Assembly: GCF_000585335.1 (NCBI RefSeq)
Contig: NZ_KK073872.1
Coordinates: forward strand, 62,001-126,000
DNA from: Cloacibacillus evryensis DSM 19522
Lineage (GTDB): Bacteria; Synergistota; Synergistia; Synergistales; Synergistaceae
Length of the DNA stretch: 64,000 nt
Reading direction: 5' to 3'
Shown here: positions 43,624 to 52,286 of the stretch, piece by piece
Numbering within the stretch: the first letter of the stretch is position 1
Layout: each line of letters begins with the position of its first letter
The notes under the pieces: generated by a model
Database searches by the model: none
What the model was told of the DNA's origin: nothing
What the model saw: the letters and a program-made list of their open reading frames with translations, nothing else
Program-made: the position numbers and the translations under genes

Positions 43624-44848
43624 TTTTATCCTCCAGCGCGGCGCGCTCCTCTTTTACCCATTCGCCCCAGACCGAACGGAGCCGCTCCGCAAGCCGGCGC
43701 GTCAGCGCCGGGGAGAGCGCTCCCGCCGATACGGAGGCCGAAACTTCGCCGCTCGTTACGAGCGAGGGGAAGAAAAAGCTGCATTCCGCCGCGTTGTCTG
43801 CGACGCTGACCGGTATGCCGCGCGCCTTCGCTTCGGCGGCGACGGCGGCGTTGACCGTCCCGTCATCAGTCGCCGCCACCGCGAGGGCCGCGCCCTCAAG
43901 GTCTTCCGGCTCCCATTCTTTTTTAAGAAGCGAGCACTTCAGCTCCCTGAATTCGGGGGCGAACGCCGGGCTGACGACGGTCACCGCCGCGCCGCATTTT
44001 ACCAGCGTCGCCGCCCGCCGCGCCGCTACGCCGCCGCCGCCCGCGATCACCGCGCGGCGGCCCTCCATGTCCGTCAGCAGCGGGAAGAGCGGCGGCCTCG
44101 AAAGGCCGAGTATCCGGCGCGCCCAGAGCAGCGCTTCGGCGCAGCTGTGGCCCTCTTCTTCCTCGCGCGGGCGTTCTATCATGATGACGCGCGCCTTGCA
44201 GTTGCGCGCCGCCTCCAGCTTTTCCTCAATGCCGCCGGCGGCGCCGCCGTCCTTCGTGACGAGCCAGCGCGCGCCGGTGAGGCGGATCATCTCTTCGTTC
44301 ATGAGCAGGCTGAAGGGCCCCTGCATCGCGATGATGTGGCCGCTGTCGAAGCCGCAGGCGGCGCATTTCTTTATCACTTCCGGGTCCGGCAGCACTCTTG
44401 CGAAGAGGCGCGAACGCGCGCTCACGCAGGCGAAGGCCTCAAGCTCCTTGCTGCCGGTGGTCAGCAGCGCGTTGCCCGTAGTCTCCTCAAGGCGGCGCGC
44501 CGCCTCCTCCGCGCTTTTCACGCGGATGACCTCTTCGTCCGCGGCGCTTTCCCTGCGCTGCACGCGCATCAGCGGCGTGCCGGAGGCGGCGCAGGCGGCG
44601 CGGATATTCTCGCGGGCCTCGCGCGCGTAGGGGTGAGTCGCGTCGATGACGCAGGCGATCCCGGATTCCCTGATGAACTTTTCCATCTCCGCCGCGTCCA
44701 TGCGGCCGACGGCGATCTCGGTATTTTCCGCGCCGCGCACCAGCTCCGCCCCGTAGGCGGTGGCGACGGAATATATGAGCGGCAGCCCGAAGCGCGTCAG
44801 TTCGCGCCCCTCGGTGGTGCCTCCGAACAGCAGGATGCGCCGTTTCAT
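43613..44848 (-). CDS. cbiJ: Precorrin-6A reductase fused to a precorrin-2 dehydrogenase domain
   Basis: 411 residues in two parts. Residues 1-250 are CbiJ/CobK, which reduces cobalt-precorrin-6A with NAD(P)H: LLFGGTTEGREL, IDATHPYARE, LTTGSKELEAF, IIAMQGPFSLLMN and LVTKDGGAAGG. Residues about 255-411 resemble the Met8/CysG N-terminal domain that oxidises precorrin-2 to sirohydrochlorin: AVIAGGGGVAARRAATLV, VTVVSPAF, AVAATDDGTVN and VSVADNAAECSFFFPSL, where the Asp of VADN is the expected catalytic one. Since CbiK needs sirohydrochlorin, this half supplies the step before cobalt insertion. The start lies 1 bp after the cbiH stop. The pairing of a mid-pathway with an early-pathway enzyme is unusual to me. 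Confidence 0.92.
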   Translation of the reverse strand: MKRRILLFGGTTEGRELTRFGLPLIYSVATAYGAELVRGAENTEIAVGRMDAAEMEKFIRESGIACVIDATHPYAREARENIRAACAASGTPLMRVQRRESAADEEVIRVKSAEEAARRLEETTGNALLTTGSKELEAFACVSARSRLFARVLPDPEVIKKCAACGFDSGHIIAMQGPFSLLMNEEMIRLTGARWLVTKDGGAAGGIEEKLEAARNCKARVIMIERPREEEEGHSCAEALLWARRILGLSRPPLFPLLTDMEGRRAVIAGGGGVAARRAATLVKCGAAVTVVSPAFAPEFRELKCSLLKKEWEPEDLEGAALAVAATDDGTVNAAVAAEAKARGIPVSVADNAAECSFFFPSLVTSGEVSASVSAGALSPALTRRLAERLRSVWGEWVKEERAALEDKNDG

Positions 44849-44849
44849 T

Positions 44850-45587
44850 TCAGTCCTCGCCGCCGGCGGGGTCTTTGTAGCCGCGCGGCGTTATCAGGCG
44901 TCCGTCGATCACGCGGGTGGCGGAATTCCCGATGATCACGGTGCAGAACATGTCGATCGGCGCCTCTTTCAGCCCGGCGAGCGTCGTCAGGCCGAAACTC
45001 TCCCCGTCGCGGCCCGCGTTGCGCACCCAGCCGGCGGCGCGGTCCCGCGGCAGCCTTTGCATCAGTATCTCCGCCGCGCGCGCGAGGTGGCCGGGCCGTC
45101 CGCGGCTCGCGGGGTTGTAGACGCAGATGACGAAGTCGGCCTCCGCGGCGGCGCGCAGCCGCTTTTCGATGAGCTCCCACGGCGTCAGCAGGTCGCTGAG
45201 GCTGATCACGGCGAAGTCGTGCATCAGCGGCGCGCCGAGTATCGAGGCGGAGCTCGCGGCGGCGGTGATGCCGGGGATTATCTCGACCTCCGTCCTGTCA
45301 CCCGCCACCTCGAGCATGATCCCGGCCATGCCGTAGATGCCGGGATCGCCGCTGGAGATGAGCCCGACGGTGCGGCCCGAGAGCGAAAGTTCAAGCGCCT
45401 CAAGGCAGCGCGCCCGCTCCTTTTTCATCGGCGAGGCGACAAGTTCCTTGCGTCCCTCGAAGAGGGGGCGCACCAGTTCGATATAGGCCTTGTAGCCGAC
45501 GATCAGGTCGCATTTTTCCAGCGCGGAAAGCGCGCGCGGCGTTATCTGTTCCGGCCCTCCGGGGCCGAGCCCGACGACGTATATCAT
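44850..45587 (-). CDS. cbiH: Cobalt-precorrin-3 C17-methyltransferase (ring contraction)
   Basis: 245 residues. This SAM-dependent enzyme methylates C17 and contracts the ring. Seen are IYVVGLGPGGPEQITPRA, GLISSGDPGIYGMAG, EIIPGITAAASSASILGAPL and the family-typical SDLLTPWELIEKR and VCVYNP-like ICVYNPASRGRP. ATG 45587 overlaps the hemA stop (ATGA); an in-frame start farther upstream would lie inside hemA. No CbiG fusion is present; cbiG is a separate gene two positions upstream. Confidence 0.95.
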   Translation of the reverse strand: MIYVVGLGPGGPEQITPRALSALEKCDLIVGYKAYIELVRPLFEGRKELVASPMKKERARCLEALELSLSGRTVGLISSGDPGIYGMAGIMLEVAGDRTEVEIIPGITAAASSASILGAPLMHDFAVISLSDLLTPWELIEKRLRAAAEADFVICVYNPASRGRPGHLARAAEILMQRLPRDRAAGWVRNAGRDGESFGLTTLAGLKEAPIDMFCTVIIGNSATRVIDGRLITPRGYKDPAGGED

Positions 45588-46762
45588 CTCTGCGCCGCCT
45601 TTGCCAGCGCGCAGTAACATTCTTTTGCCATATCTATATCAACCCTTTCTTTTAATGAGAAGAGAAGTTTGTTCATCATGCTGCGGGTGGCCGCCTTCAC
45701 GCGCGAATATTCCTCGGCGTCCGCGCAGCCGAGTTCGTGCGCGAGCTCGCGTTCGGCGAAGGAGCAGACGTCTTCGATGTAGGGCATACATTCGTGTATC
45801 TGCCGCCATTCGTGAAAGCGCCGGGTGTGCTCCGTGACGCTCTTTTTTATCTCGCGCATGAAATCCGCGGGCAGCGCCTCATGCCCCAGTCCGTCCATGT
45901 CCACCAGCGTCGCCGAAGGGCGTTTTATAAAGGCGGGATCGATATCGCGCGGGACGGCGAGGTCGATCATCAGCCGCCTGACGCCGTCGTCGGCAAATTC
46001 TTTCGCCGTGAGGACGAAGTGGGGGCTCGCCGTCGCGCAGATGACGAGACGGCACTCGCGCATCGCCTCGTATCTGCTCTCGTAAGGTATCAGCGTCACC
46101 CCCGAGGGCGGCTGCGCGCCGTCTTTGCGGCGGCGGCGCTGCGTCATCCGCACGGAAGCGCCGCGGTCGCGCAGCAGCCGCGCCGCGAGCATCCCCATCT
46201 CGCCGCTGCCCACGATGAGCGCGGGGACGCCGCGCAGGGGGCCGCCGGAGGAGCTGCCGCGTTCCCCGAAGAATTCATCCGCCGCCGCGCAGGCCGCCGC
46301 CGCGGCGGAACACTCGTGCGGCAGGGCTTTGAACTTCGTGCGGACCTCCTTGCCAGCCGTGACCGCGCGCTGGAACAGCTGCCCCAGCAGCGCGCCGCAG
46401 GCTTTTTCCTCGCGCGAGGCGGCGAGCGCCTCCTTCATCTGTCCCAGGATCTGGTCCTCGAGGGGGATCTGCGAGTGCAGCCCCGCCGCGATCTCGAAGA
46501 CGCGCGCGACGGCCGCCTCCCCCCGCAGCGAGAAGAAGCTGCCGCAGCCGCGGGCGCGGTGCAGCAGTTCCGAAGGCTCCTCTTCGGAGACGACGGCGAG
46601 TTCCGTCCTGTTGCAGGTCGAAATGAGGACCGCCTCCCGGACGTGAGGGGCGATCCCGCGCAGCAGCGCGCGGCGCTCGCTCTCCGTAAAGGTGAATTTT
46701 TCCCGGATGTCGACGGATGCCGACCGGTAGTCCAATCCGGCGATCTTTATCTCCATAGTCAT
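45584..46762 (-). CDS. hemA: Glutamyl-tRNA reductase
   Basis: 392 residues. It reduces glutamyl-tRNA to glutamate-1-semialdehyde, the first committed tetrapyrrole step. Seen are the catalytic Cys in LISTCNRTELAV (about residue 50), LEDQILGQMKEAL, ALIVGSGEMGMLAARLL (NADPH site) and LMIDLAVPRDIDP, then a C-terminal dimerisation helix. AGGAG precedes the ATG. Placed between cbiG and cbiH, it appears dedicated to, or at least co-controlled with, corrin synthesis. Confidence 0.95.
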   Translation of the reverse strand: MTMEIKIAGLDYRSASVDIREKFTFTESERRALLRGIAPHVREAVLISTCNRTELAVVSEEEPSELLHRARGCGSFFSLRGEAAVARVFEIAAGLHSQIPLEDQILGQMKEALAASREEKACGALLGQLFQRAVTAGKEVRTKFKALPHECSAAAAACAAADEFFGERGSSSGGPLRGVPALIVGSGEMGMLAARLLRDRGASVRMTQRRRRKDGAQPPSGVTLIPYESRYEAMRECRLVICATASPHFVLTAKEFADDGVRRLMIDLAVPRDIDPAFIKRPSATLVDMDGLGHEALPADFMREIKKSVTEHTRRFHEWRQIHECMPYIEDVCSFAERELAHELGCADAEEYSRVKAATRSMMNKLLFSLKERVDIDMAKECYCALAKAAQR

Positions 46763-46765
46763 AGA

Positions 46766-47704
46766 TCACAGACTCCTTTTTCTTGCCAGCGCGAAGGTGA
46801 CGCCGGGGTACTTCGTCTTCAGGCGCACCATATAGCCGCCGCGCGAGGCGGCTATCGCCGCGCGTTCGCAGACGTTGTCGGCCCCGACCGCCGCGAGCGC
46901 CGCCGGGGAGGGAGTAAATTCTCCCGGCAGCGCCATCAGCTCCTTCGCGGAGAAGGTCTCAAAGGGTATATTATAAAATTCCGCGAGCCCGGCGATCGCC
47001 GCCTCGTCCCTCTTCTGTTCGATAGAGGCGACGGCGGCCGCCGAGAGCGCAGAGTAACCGCTCTCTTTCATAAAGTCTGAAAAATATTCGCGCAGCAGCT
47101 CCGGCTCCGTACCGCGCTTACAGCCGACGCCGACGATCAGATCCTTCGGACGCAGCCACAGCGTGACGGGATAGGGGGCGGGCTGTAATTCGTCGGTGAC
47201 GGCGACGCCGACGGCATGTCCCGCGAGCAATTCCGCGGCGACGCGCTTCGCGGCGGGCAGGTTTTCGATGGCGCAGCCGTTTTGCACCGCCCACGAGTCG
47301 GGCGGCGTGATGCCGTTAACGTCGGTGGCGGTGGTGATCACGGGACGGCCGCCGACGATCCCCGCGACGCGCAGCGCAAGTTCGTTGGCGCCCCCCAGGT
47401 GGCCCGAGAGCAGCGATATCACGTTGAGTCCGCGCTCGTCGGCGACGATGACCGCGGGGTCTTTATCTTTGCCCCTGAGGTGCGGCGCGACGGCGCGCAC
47501 CGCGATGCCGCAGGAAGAGACGAAGACCAGCGCCTCCGCCTCGGCGAAGCGCGCGCCCGTCCATTCGCCGAGCGAAGCGCCGAAGGGGAGCACGCCGTTT
47601 TTCGCGTATTTTTCCGGGGCCCAGGCCGCGCCGCCGAAGGCCCGGGCGATCCTGAGGGCCAGTTCCGCGCCCCTCTCTGAAAACGCCGCCGCGTGCAGCT
47701 TCAT
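46766..47704 (-). CDS. cbiG: Cobalt-precorrin-5A hydrolase
   Basis: 312 residues. It opens the lactone and releases the two-carbon fragment as acetaldehyde. The N-terminal and middle part has LVFVSSCGIAVRAVAPHL, DERGLNVISLLSGHLGGANE and TTATDVNGI. The C-terminal CobE/GbiG domain begins LIVGVGCKRGTEPELL and ends with AALAAVGADNVCERAA. I choose ATG 47704, five bases after the cbiF stop; longer readings would overlap cbiF and do not resemble the family. Confidence 0.94.
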   Translation of the reverse strand: MKLHAAAFSERGAELALRIARAFGGAAWAPEKYAKNGVLPFGASLGEWTGARFAEAEALVFVSSCGIAVRAVAPHLRGKDKDPAVIVADERGLNVISLLSGHLGGANELALRVAGIVGGRPVITTATDVNGITPPDSWAVQNGCAIENLPAAKRVAAELLAGHAVGVAVTDELQPAPYPVTLWLRPKDLIVGVGCKRGTEPELLREYFSDFMKESGYSALSAAAVASIEQKRDEAAIAGLAEFYNIPFETFSAKELMALPGEFTPSPAALAAVGADNVCERAAIAASRGGYMVRLKTKYPGVTFALARKRSL

Positions 47705-47708
47705 GTTT

Positions 47709-48464
47709 TTACTCGGAGGCCCGGCGGAAGCCGTGTGAAAAGTGTTTGTCGTAGAGCTTTGAAAGCTCGTACTCATCGCCGAGGAAGTCGCCCACGAGTA
47801 TCAGCGCGGTGTTCTTTATCCCGCTATCCGCCGCGAGCAGCGGCAGGGTGGCGAGCGTGGCGCGTATCACCCGCTGCTCGGGCCAGGAGGCCTTGTACAC
47901 CATCACTGTCTTCGTTTCGGGGGGGTAGCCGCCCATGATCAGCTCGGCGCAGAGGCCGTCGAGCAGCCCCGTCGAGAGAAAGAGCACCATCGAGGCCCGG
48001 TGGGAGGCGAGCAGCCGTATCTTTTCCTTCTCGGGAACGGGCGTGCGCCCCTCCATGCGCGTGATTATCACCGTCTGGCTCACCGAGGGCAGCGTGTATT
48101 CCGCCTCCGCCGCCGCGGCCGCGGCGCAGAAGGAGCTGACGCCGGGCGTGATGTCGTAGGGGATGCCGAGCTCCTTCAGCCTGTCCATCTGCTCGCGTAT
48201 CGCGCCGTAGATCGAGGGGTCCCCCGTGTGGAGGCGCACCGCGTCGACTCCGGCCTCGTGCGCCTCGCGCAGCTTTTCTATCACCTCGTCGAGCGTCATC
48301 GAAGCGCTGTCGCGTATCTCGCAGCCCTCTTTCGCGCGCTTCAAAAGTTCGGGGTTCACGAGAGAGCCGGCGTAAATTATCATCCCCGCCTCTTCAATGA
48401 GCCGCGCCCCGCGCAGCGTGATCAGGTCCGGGGCGCCCGGCCCCGCTCCGACAAAATGTATCAT
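47709..48464 (-). CDS. cbiF: Cobalt-precorrin-4 C11-methyltransferase
   Basis: 251 residues. Motifs: IHFVGAGPGAPDLITLRG, RLHTGDPSIYGAIREQMD, YDITPGVSSFCAAAAA, LPSVSQTVIITRMEGRTPVP and ASMVLFLSTG. These are the residues that line the SAM and substrate site in CbiF. It starts three bases after the cbiET stop and lies five bases before cbiG. Ordinary member of the family. Confidence 0.95.
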   Translation of the reverse strand: MIHFVGAGPGAPDLITLRGARLIEEAGMIIYAGSLVNPELLKRAKEGCEIRDSASMTLDEVIEKLREAHEAGVDAVRLHTGDPSIYGAIREQMDRLKELGIPYDITPGVSSFCAAAAAAEAEYTLPSVSQTVIITRMEGRTPVPEKEKIRLLASHRASMVLFLSTGLLDGLCAELIMGGYPPETKTVMVYKASWPEQRVIRATLATLPLLAADSGIKNTALILVGDFLGDEYELSKLYDKHFSHGFRRASE

Positions 48465-48467
48465 CCT

Positions 48468-49685
48468 CTATTCTCCCTTCGCGGCGCGCGTCGTCGCGGA
48501 AAAAATCACGACGGGGTTCTGCGCCTGCCATATCTGTGTCTTGCCGACTGTCTTCATTCTGCTCACGGCGACCTGCGCCGCGTCAAAGTTTTCAAATTTA
48601 TCCCCCGCCAGCACCTCCGTGCAGAGCACGATCGTCTTGAGCGAGACGGCGGAGACGACGACGCGTATCCCCGCGCCGCGCGCCGCCGTCCGCTCCAATA
48701 TCGCGGGGAGTTCCGGCCCGCTGCCGCCGATGAAGACGACGTCCGGGTCCGGCAGGTGTTCCATCACCGCGAGCGCCGAACCTTCGTGGACCGTTACGTT
48801 ATGCAGGCGGAACTTCTCCGCGTTCGCGCGCACCAGCGCCGCCGCCTCGGCGTCTATCTCCGCCGCGTGGAGTTCGCGGCAGAGCCGCGCCGCCGCCACG
48901 GAGACCGAGCCGGTCCCCGCGCCGAGATCCCAGACGACGGAATCCGGCGTAAGGCGCAGCTTCGCCGTTATCACGGCGCGCACCTCTTCGCGCGTCATCG
49001 GCGCGCCGCCGCGGATAAAATCGGCGTCCTCCGGCAGCAGCGGGGGGCGTTCGGTGAAGTTCTCATTTATCAGCAGCACGATCGAAAGCGCGTCGAAGCT
49101 CTCATTTACAAATTCGCGCGCCGCGCCGCGGCTCACGCGTTCGTCCGCCGCGCCGAGCCTTTCGCCGACGACCGCCTCTACTTCGCCGAGGCCGGCTTCG
49201 CAGAGCCGGGCGCAGAGCCAGGCGGGGCCTTTTTGCGCGTCGCAGAAAAAGATCACCGCGCGGGCGTGCTCCACGGCGTCGAGGATCCTCGGCGTCCCGA
49301 TCTCCCGCCCGTGTCCCGAGAGGACGACGGCCTCCTGCCATGTCTCGCCCGCCTTCGCGCAGAGGCTCTGGAGCGAGCTGACGCCGGGAAGGACGACGAT
49401 CCCGTGGGAGGGGAAGTTCTTTTTTATCAGCGGCAGCAGGCTGAATATCCCGGGGTCGCCCGAGACGACGACCGCCGCGTCGCCCTGTTCCAGCTCTTCG
49501 CGAAGACGCCGGAAGGTGTCCTGAAAGTTTTTCATCTCAATGACGTTAGGATGCCCGGCGGCGATGTGAAGGTGGCGCGCGGCGCAGGCGACGGCGCGGG
49601 AGGCGGCGATCGCGGCGCTCACCGCCGGCGTCACCTCTTCCCGGCCTCCGGGGCCGGCTCCCAGCACGTAAAGTTTATTTCCCAT
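48468..49685 (-). CDS. cbiET: Cobalt-precorrin-6B/7 methyltransferase-decarboxylase fusion
   Basis: 405 residues. The CbiE part (1-200) methylates C5: YVLGAGPGGREEVTPAV, VVVSGDPGIFSLLPLI and VLPGVSSLQSLCAK. The CbiT part (about 215-405) methylates C15 and decarboxylates: FIRGGAPMTREEVRAVI, WDLGAGTGSVSVAAAR and VFIGGSGPELPAIL. The fused form corresponds to CobL of the aerobic route and is common also in anaerobes. The start overlaps cbiD by 11 bp. Confidence 0.95.
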   Translation of the reverse strand: MGNKLYVLGAGPGGREEVTPAVSAAIAASRAVACAARHLHIAAGHPNVIEMKNFQDTFRRLREELEQGDAAVVVSGDPGIFSLLPLIKKNFPSHGIVVLPGVSSLQSLCAKAGETWQEAVVLSGHGREIGTPRILDAVEHARAVIFFCDAQKGPAWLCARLCEAGLGEVEAVVGERLGAADERVSRGAAREFVNESFDALSIVLLINENFTERPPLLPEDADFIRGGAPMTREEVRAVITAKLRLTPDSVVWDLGAGTGSVSVAAARLCRELHAAEIDAEAAALVRANAEKFRLHNVTVHEGSALAVMEHLPDPDVVFIGGSGPELPAILERTAARGAGIRVVVSAVSLKTIVLCTEVLAGDKFENFDAAQVAVSRMKTVGKTQIWQAQNPVVIFSATTRAAKGE

Positions 49686-50769
49686 CTCTTATCTCCTCCG
49701 CAAAGGCCGGCGCGTCGTCCGTCGCGCCGAGGATATTGCCGCCGTTGTCGATGAAGGCGACGGCGCTCTTTATATCTCCGAAGGCGCGCTCTTCGCAGCG
49801 TTTCGCGGTAATGCGCGCCAGTATCTTCCATAAAAAATCAAGTCCCTCTTCGCGCACGAGGCGCATCGCCTCTTCGGTGGTCGGGCATTCGTAGAGGGCC
49901 TTCACCGTGTCCGCGGAGGCTCCCGCGATCGCCGCCTGCGCGCAGAGCGCCTCTTTCGCGCCGCCGCCGGTACGGTTGTGGGTGTTGAAGCTCCCCGCCG
50001 CGACTTTGAGCAGCTTTCCCGGGTGTCCGCCGATCAGCAGCCGTTCCAGCCCGAGGCGCGCCGACTCGTCGAGAAGGTGGCCGATGTAGTTCCCGCACTG
50101 TACGACGGCGCGGTTCTTTATCCCGTATGCCTTGCGCAGCGCCTCTTCGCCCGTTCCCGCGAAAGCGACCGCGACGGCGCGGCGTCCCTCCGCCGCGTGG
50201 GTGTTGAGTTCGAGCGTCAGCGATTCGAGCAGCGCGGCTTCGTTCATCGGTTTCACGCGGCCCGAGGTGCCGAGGATCGAGATGCCGCCGACGATGCCGA
50301 GCCGCGGGTTGAAGGTGCGCTTCGCGACCTCCCGCCCCAACGGCGCGGAAATGGTGACCTTCGCGCCGCGCGCGCCGATCACCTCGCGCACCGCGCGCTC
50401 GATCATCGCGCGCGGCACGGGGTTGATCGCCGGTTCGCCGACGGCGATCTTGAGCCCCGGCAGCGTCACCGTGCCGACGCCCTCCCCCGCGAAGAAGAGT
50501 ACAGCCCCCGGCTCCGGCGAGAGTTCCACGGCGGCCTTTATCAGTATTCCGTCGGTCGAATCGGGGTCGTCGCCCGCGTCCTTGATCACGCCGCAGCAGC
50601 CGTCGCCGTATCCGACGACCGGCAGGGTAAATTTCCTCTCCTCCGGCGTCGTGATCTCCACGCTTTCGGGGCAGGGCAGCCCGAGCGCGCGCATCGCCGC
50701 GGCCTTCGCCGCCGCCGCCGCGCAGCTTCCCGTTGAATATCCCTCGCGAAGCCCCTTATTCGATGCCAT
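49675..50769 (-). CDS. cbiD: Cobalt-precorrin-5B C1-methyltransferase
   Basis: 364 residues. CbiD is the SAM-dependent C1-methylase of the anaerobic route and a marker for it. Seen are REGYSTGSCAAAAAKAA, IKDAGDDPDSTDG, AVGEPAINPVPRAMI, RLGIVGGISILGTSG, MNEAALLESL and QCGNYIGHLLDE. The start overlaps the cbiC stop by 14 bp and the stop overlaps cbiET. Complete and ordinary in length. Confidence 0.95.
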   Translation of the reverse strand: MASNKGLREGYSTGSCAAAAAKAAAMRALGLPCPESVEITTPEERKFTLPVVGYGDGCCGVIKDAGDDPDSTDGILIKAAVELSPEPGAVLFFAGEGVGTVTLPGLKIAVGEPAINPVPRAMIERAVREVIGARGAKVTISAPLGREVAKRTFNPRLGIVGGISILGTSGRVKPMNEAALLESLTLELNTHAAEGRRAVAVAFAGTGEEALRKAYGIKNRAVVQCGNYIGHLLDESARLGLERLLIGGHPGKLLKVAAGSFNTHNRTGGGAKEALCAQAAIAGASADTVKALYECPTTEEAMRLVREEGLDFLWKILARITAKRCEERAFGDIKSAVAFIDNGGNILGATDDAPAFAEEIRDGK

Positions 50770-51364
50770 AGAGCAGCGCGTTCACGATCGTGGAGGCGAC
50801 AGGCGAGCCGCCCTTGCGCCCCACGGCTGTGATATAGGGGACCTTCGCGGCGAGCAGGCGTTCCTTTGACTCGACGACGTTGACGAAGCCGACCGGCACG
50901 CCGATGACGAGCGCGGGGGCGCATTTGCCCTCTTCGATCAGCTCGCAGAGGCGTATCAGCGCGGTGGGGGCGTTGCCGACGGCGAAGAGCGCGTTGGGCG
51001 TCGCCTTGACCGCCTCCTCCATGCTCACGACGGCGCGCGTCGTGCCGCGCGCCTCCGCCGCCTCGCGCACCGCGGGGTCGGCCATGCGGCAGACGACCTC
51101 GACGCCGAAGCGCGCGCAGGCCGCCCTGTTGATCCCCGCCGCCGCCATGTTCGTGTCGGTGACGACGGCGGCGCCGTTTTTCAGCGCCTCGCGCGCGAGC
51201 TTCACGGCCCCTTTGGAGAAGCGCATATTCTCCGCGAAGTCGAAGTCCGCCGTCGTATGTATCACGCGCCTGACCACCGGAAGCTCTTCAGGAGCCCCGA
51301 GCCAGGCCCCCATTTCGGAGGCGATTATGTTCATGCTTGCTGTTTCTATCTCGTTTGGCCTCAT
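50756..51364 (-). CDS. cbiC: Cobalt-precorrin-8 methylmutase
   Basis: 202 residues. It moves the C11 methyl to C12, giving cobyrinic acid. The catalytic His is in RRVIHTTADFDF (about residue 36). Also seen are VVTDTNMAAAGIN, FAVGNAPTALIRL and PALVIGVPVGFVNVVESKE. A GTG at 51373 is in frame, but the ATG at 51364 is better spaced after GGGGTG. It follows the membrane-protein gene by 28 bp. Confidence 0.94.
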   Translation of the reverse strand: MRPNEIETASMNIIASEMGAWLGAPEELPVVRRVIHTTADFDFAENMRFSKGAVKLAREALKNGAAVVTDTNMAAAGINRAACARFGVEVVCRMADPAVREAAEARGTTRAVVSMEEAVKATPNALFAVGNAPTALIRLCELIEEGKCAPALVIGVPVGFVNVVESKERLLAAKVPYITAVGRKGGSPVASTIVNALLYGIE

Positions 51365-51392
51365 ATCGGTCACACCCCGTCCGTAAATATTT

Positions 51393-52286
51393 TTATAATA
51401 AGAGCGGCAGCGCCGCCAGCGCTATCGACAGCACCGCGAAGCCCGCGGTCGTCGCAAAATTCCAAAAGAGCAGCCACTGGGCCGTCTCCTTGCGGAAGAG
51501 GCCGAAGTAGTATCCGGCGTTGGCGCGGAAGAGCCGGGTGATGATGCCGAAGCTGTTGCCGAGCAGCAGCGCGAAGACCGCCTGCGCCACCGTCAGCTCT
51601 CCCGCGGCGAGGCTTCCCCCGGCGAGCGCGAGCGCCGCCGAGACGTGCGCGATGGAGGCGGCAGCCACCGTGAGGGCCGCGAGGGGCAGGATCGTCCCCG
51701 CGAGCAGCCACTCCTTTATCGCGCTTTCGGCCCACGGCACGAGCATATAGGCGATCGCGAAGAAGAGCCAGGCGACCGGCAGCGTCTTCAGCAGCCTTTT
51801 GTTGAAGCGGATATCGCGGGCGCTCCCCTCCTGCCTCGCCTCCGCCGCCTCTTCCGCCTCGCCGCCGCGCTTGAGGATGAACAATATCAGCACGAAGCGC
51901 GCCGCGCTGCGCAGCAGCAGTATCGCGCCGAATATCGCCCCCGAGGCTCCCGCCATAGAGGCGGCCATCACCATCGTCGAGGGCCAGCGGTGCAGGTAGG
52001 CGGGGAAGGAGAGCAGCAGCGTCCCCCACTTGGCGGAACGCTCCGAAATATCCCCGCTGTCGAGCGCCGAGGCGATAAAGGCCGCGCCCGCCTTCGCGGA
52101 GCCGAGGGAGAGCGTCAGCGCCATTCCGAGCGCCGAGCCGATGCCCGCCTTCCGCAGATGCGGCACAAGCCGCCGCATGAGCCTGTCGGCGAGTCCGCTT
52201 CTTAAGACCGCGAAGCCTATCAGGAGCCCGAAGAGGATGTCGAAGGTGAGCCGCAGCTCGCCCGCGACAAGGCCGCGCCAGTCCAT
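51393..52286 (-). CDS. Multi-pass membrane protein of the cobalamin operon (nucleoside-recognition/Gate-like)
   Basis: 297 residues with about eight predicted membrane segments in two similar halves. The first half has LTLSLGSAKAGAAFIASALD and WGTLLLSFPAYLHRWPSTM; the second has VFALLLGNSFGIITRLFRAN and HVSAALALAGGSL. A hydrophilic, charged linker (about 138-160) lies between them. This two-half layout recalls Gate/nucleoside-recognition proteins (spore maturation A/B relatives), whose substrates are mostly unknown. The ATG directly abuts the cbiL stop, so it is co-transcribed with the pathway. No CbiMNQO or other known cobalt carrier is in the window, so cobalt or corrinoid precursor transport is a reasonable guess, no more. 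Confidence 0.8.
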   Translation of the reverse strand: MDWRGLVAGELRLTFDILFGLLIGFAVLRSGLADRLMRRLVPHLRKAGIGSALGMALTLSLGSAKAGAAFIASALDSGDISERSAKWGTLLLSFPAYLHRWPSTMVMAASMAGASGAIFGAILLLRSAARFVLILFILKRGGEAEEAAEARQEGSARDIRFNKRLLKTLPVAWLFFAIAYMLVPWAESAIKEWLLAGTILPLAALTVAAASIAHVSAALALAGGSLAAGELTVAQAVFALLLGNSFGIITRLFRANAGYYFGLFRKETAQWLLFWNFATTAGFAVLSIALAALPLLL

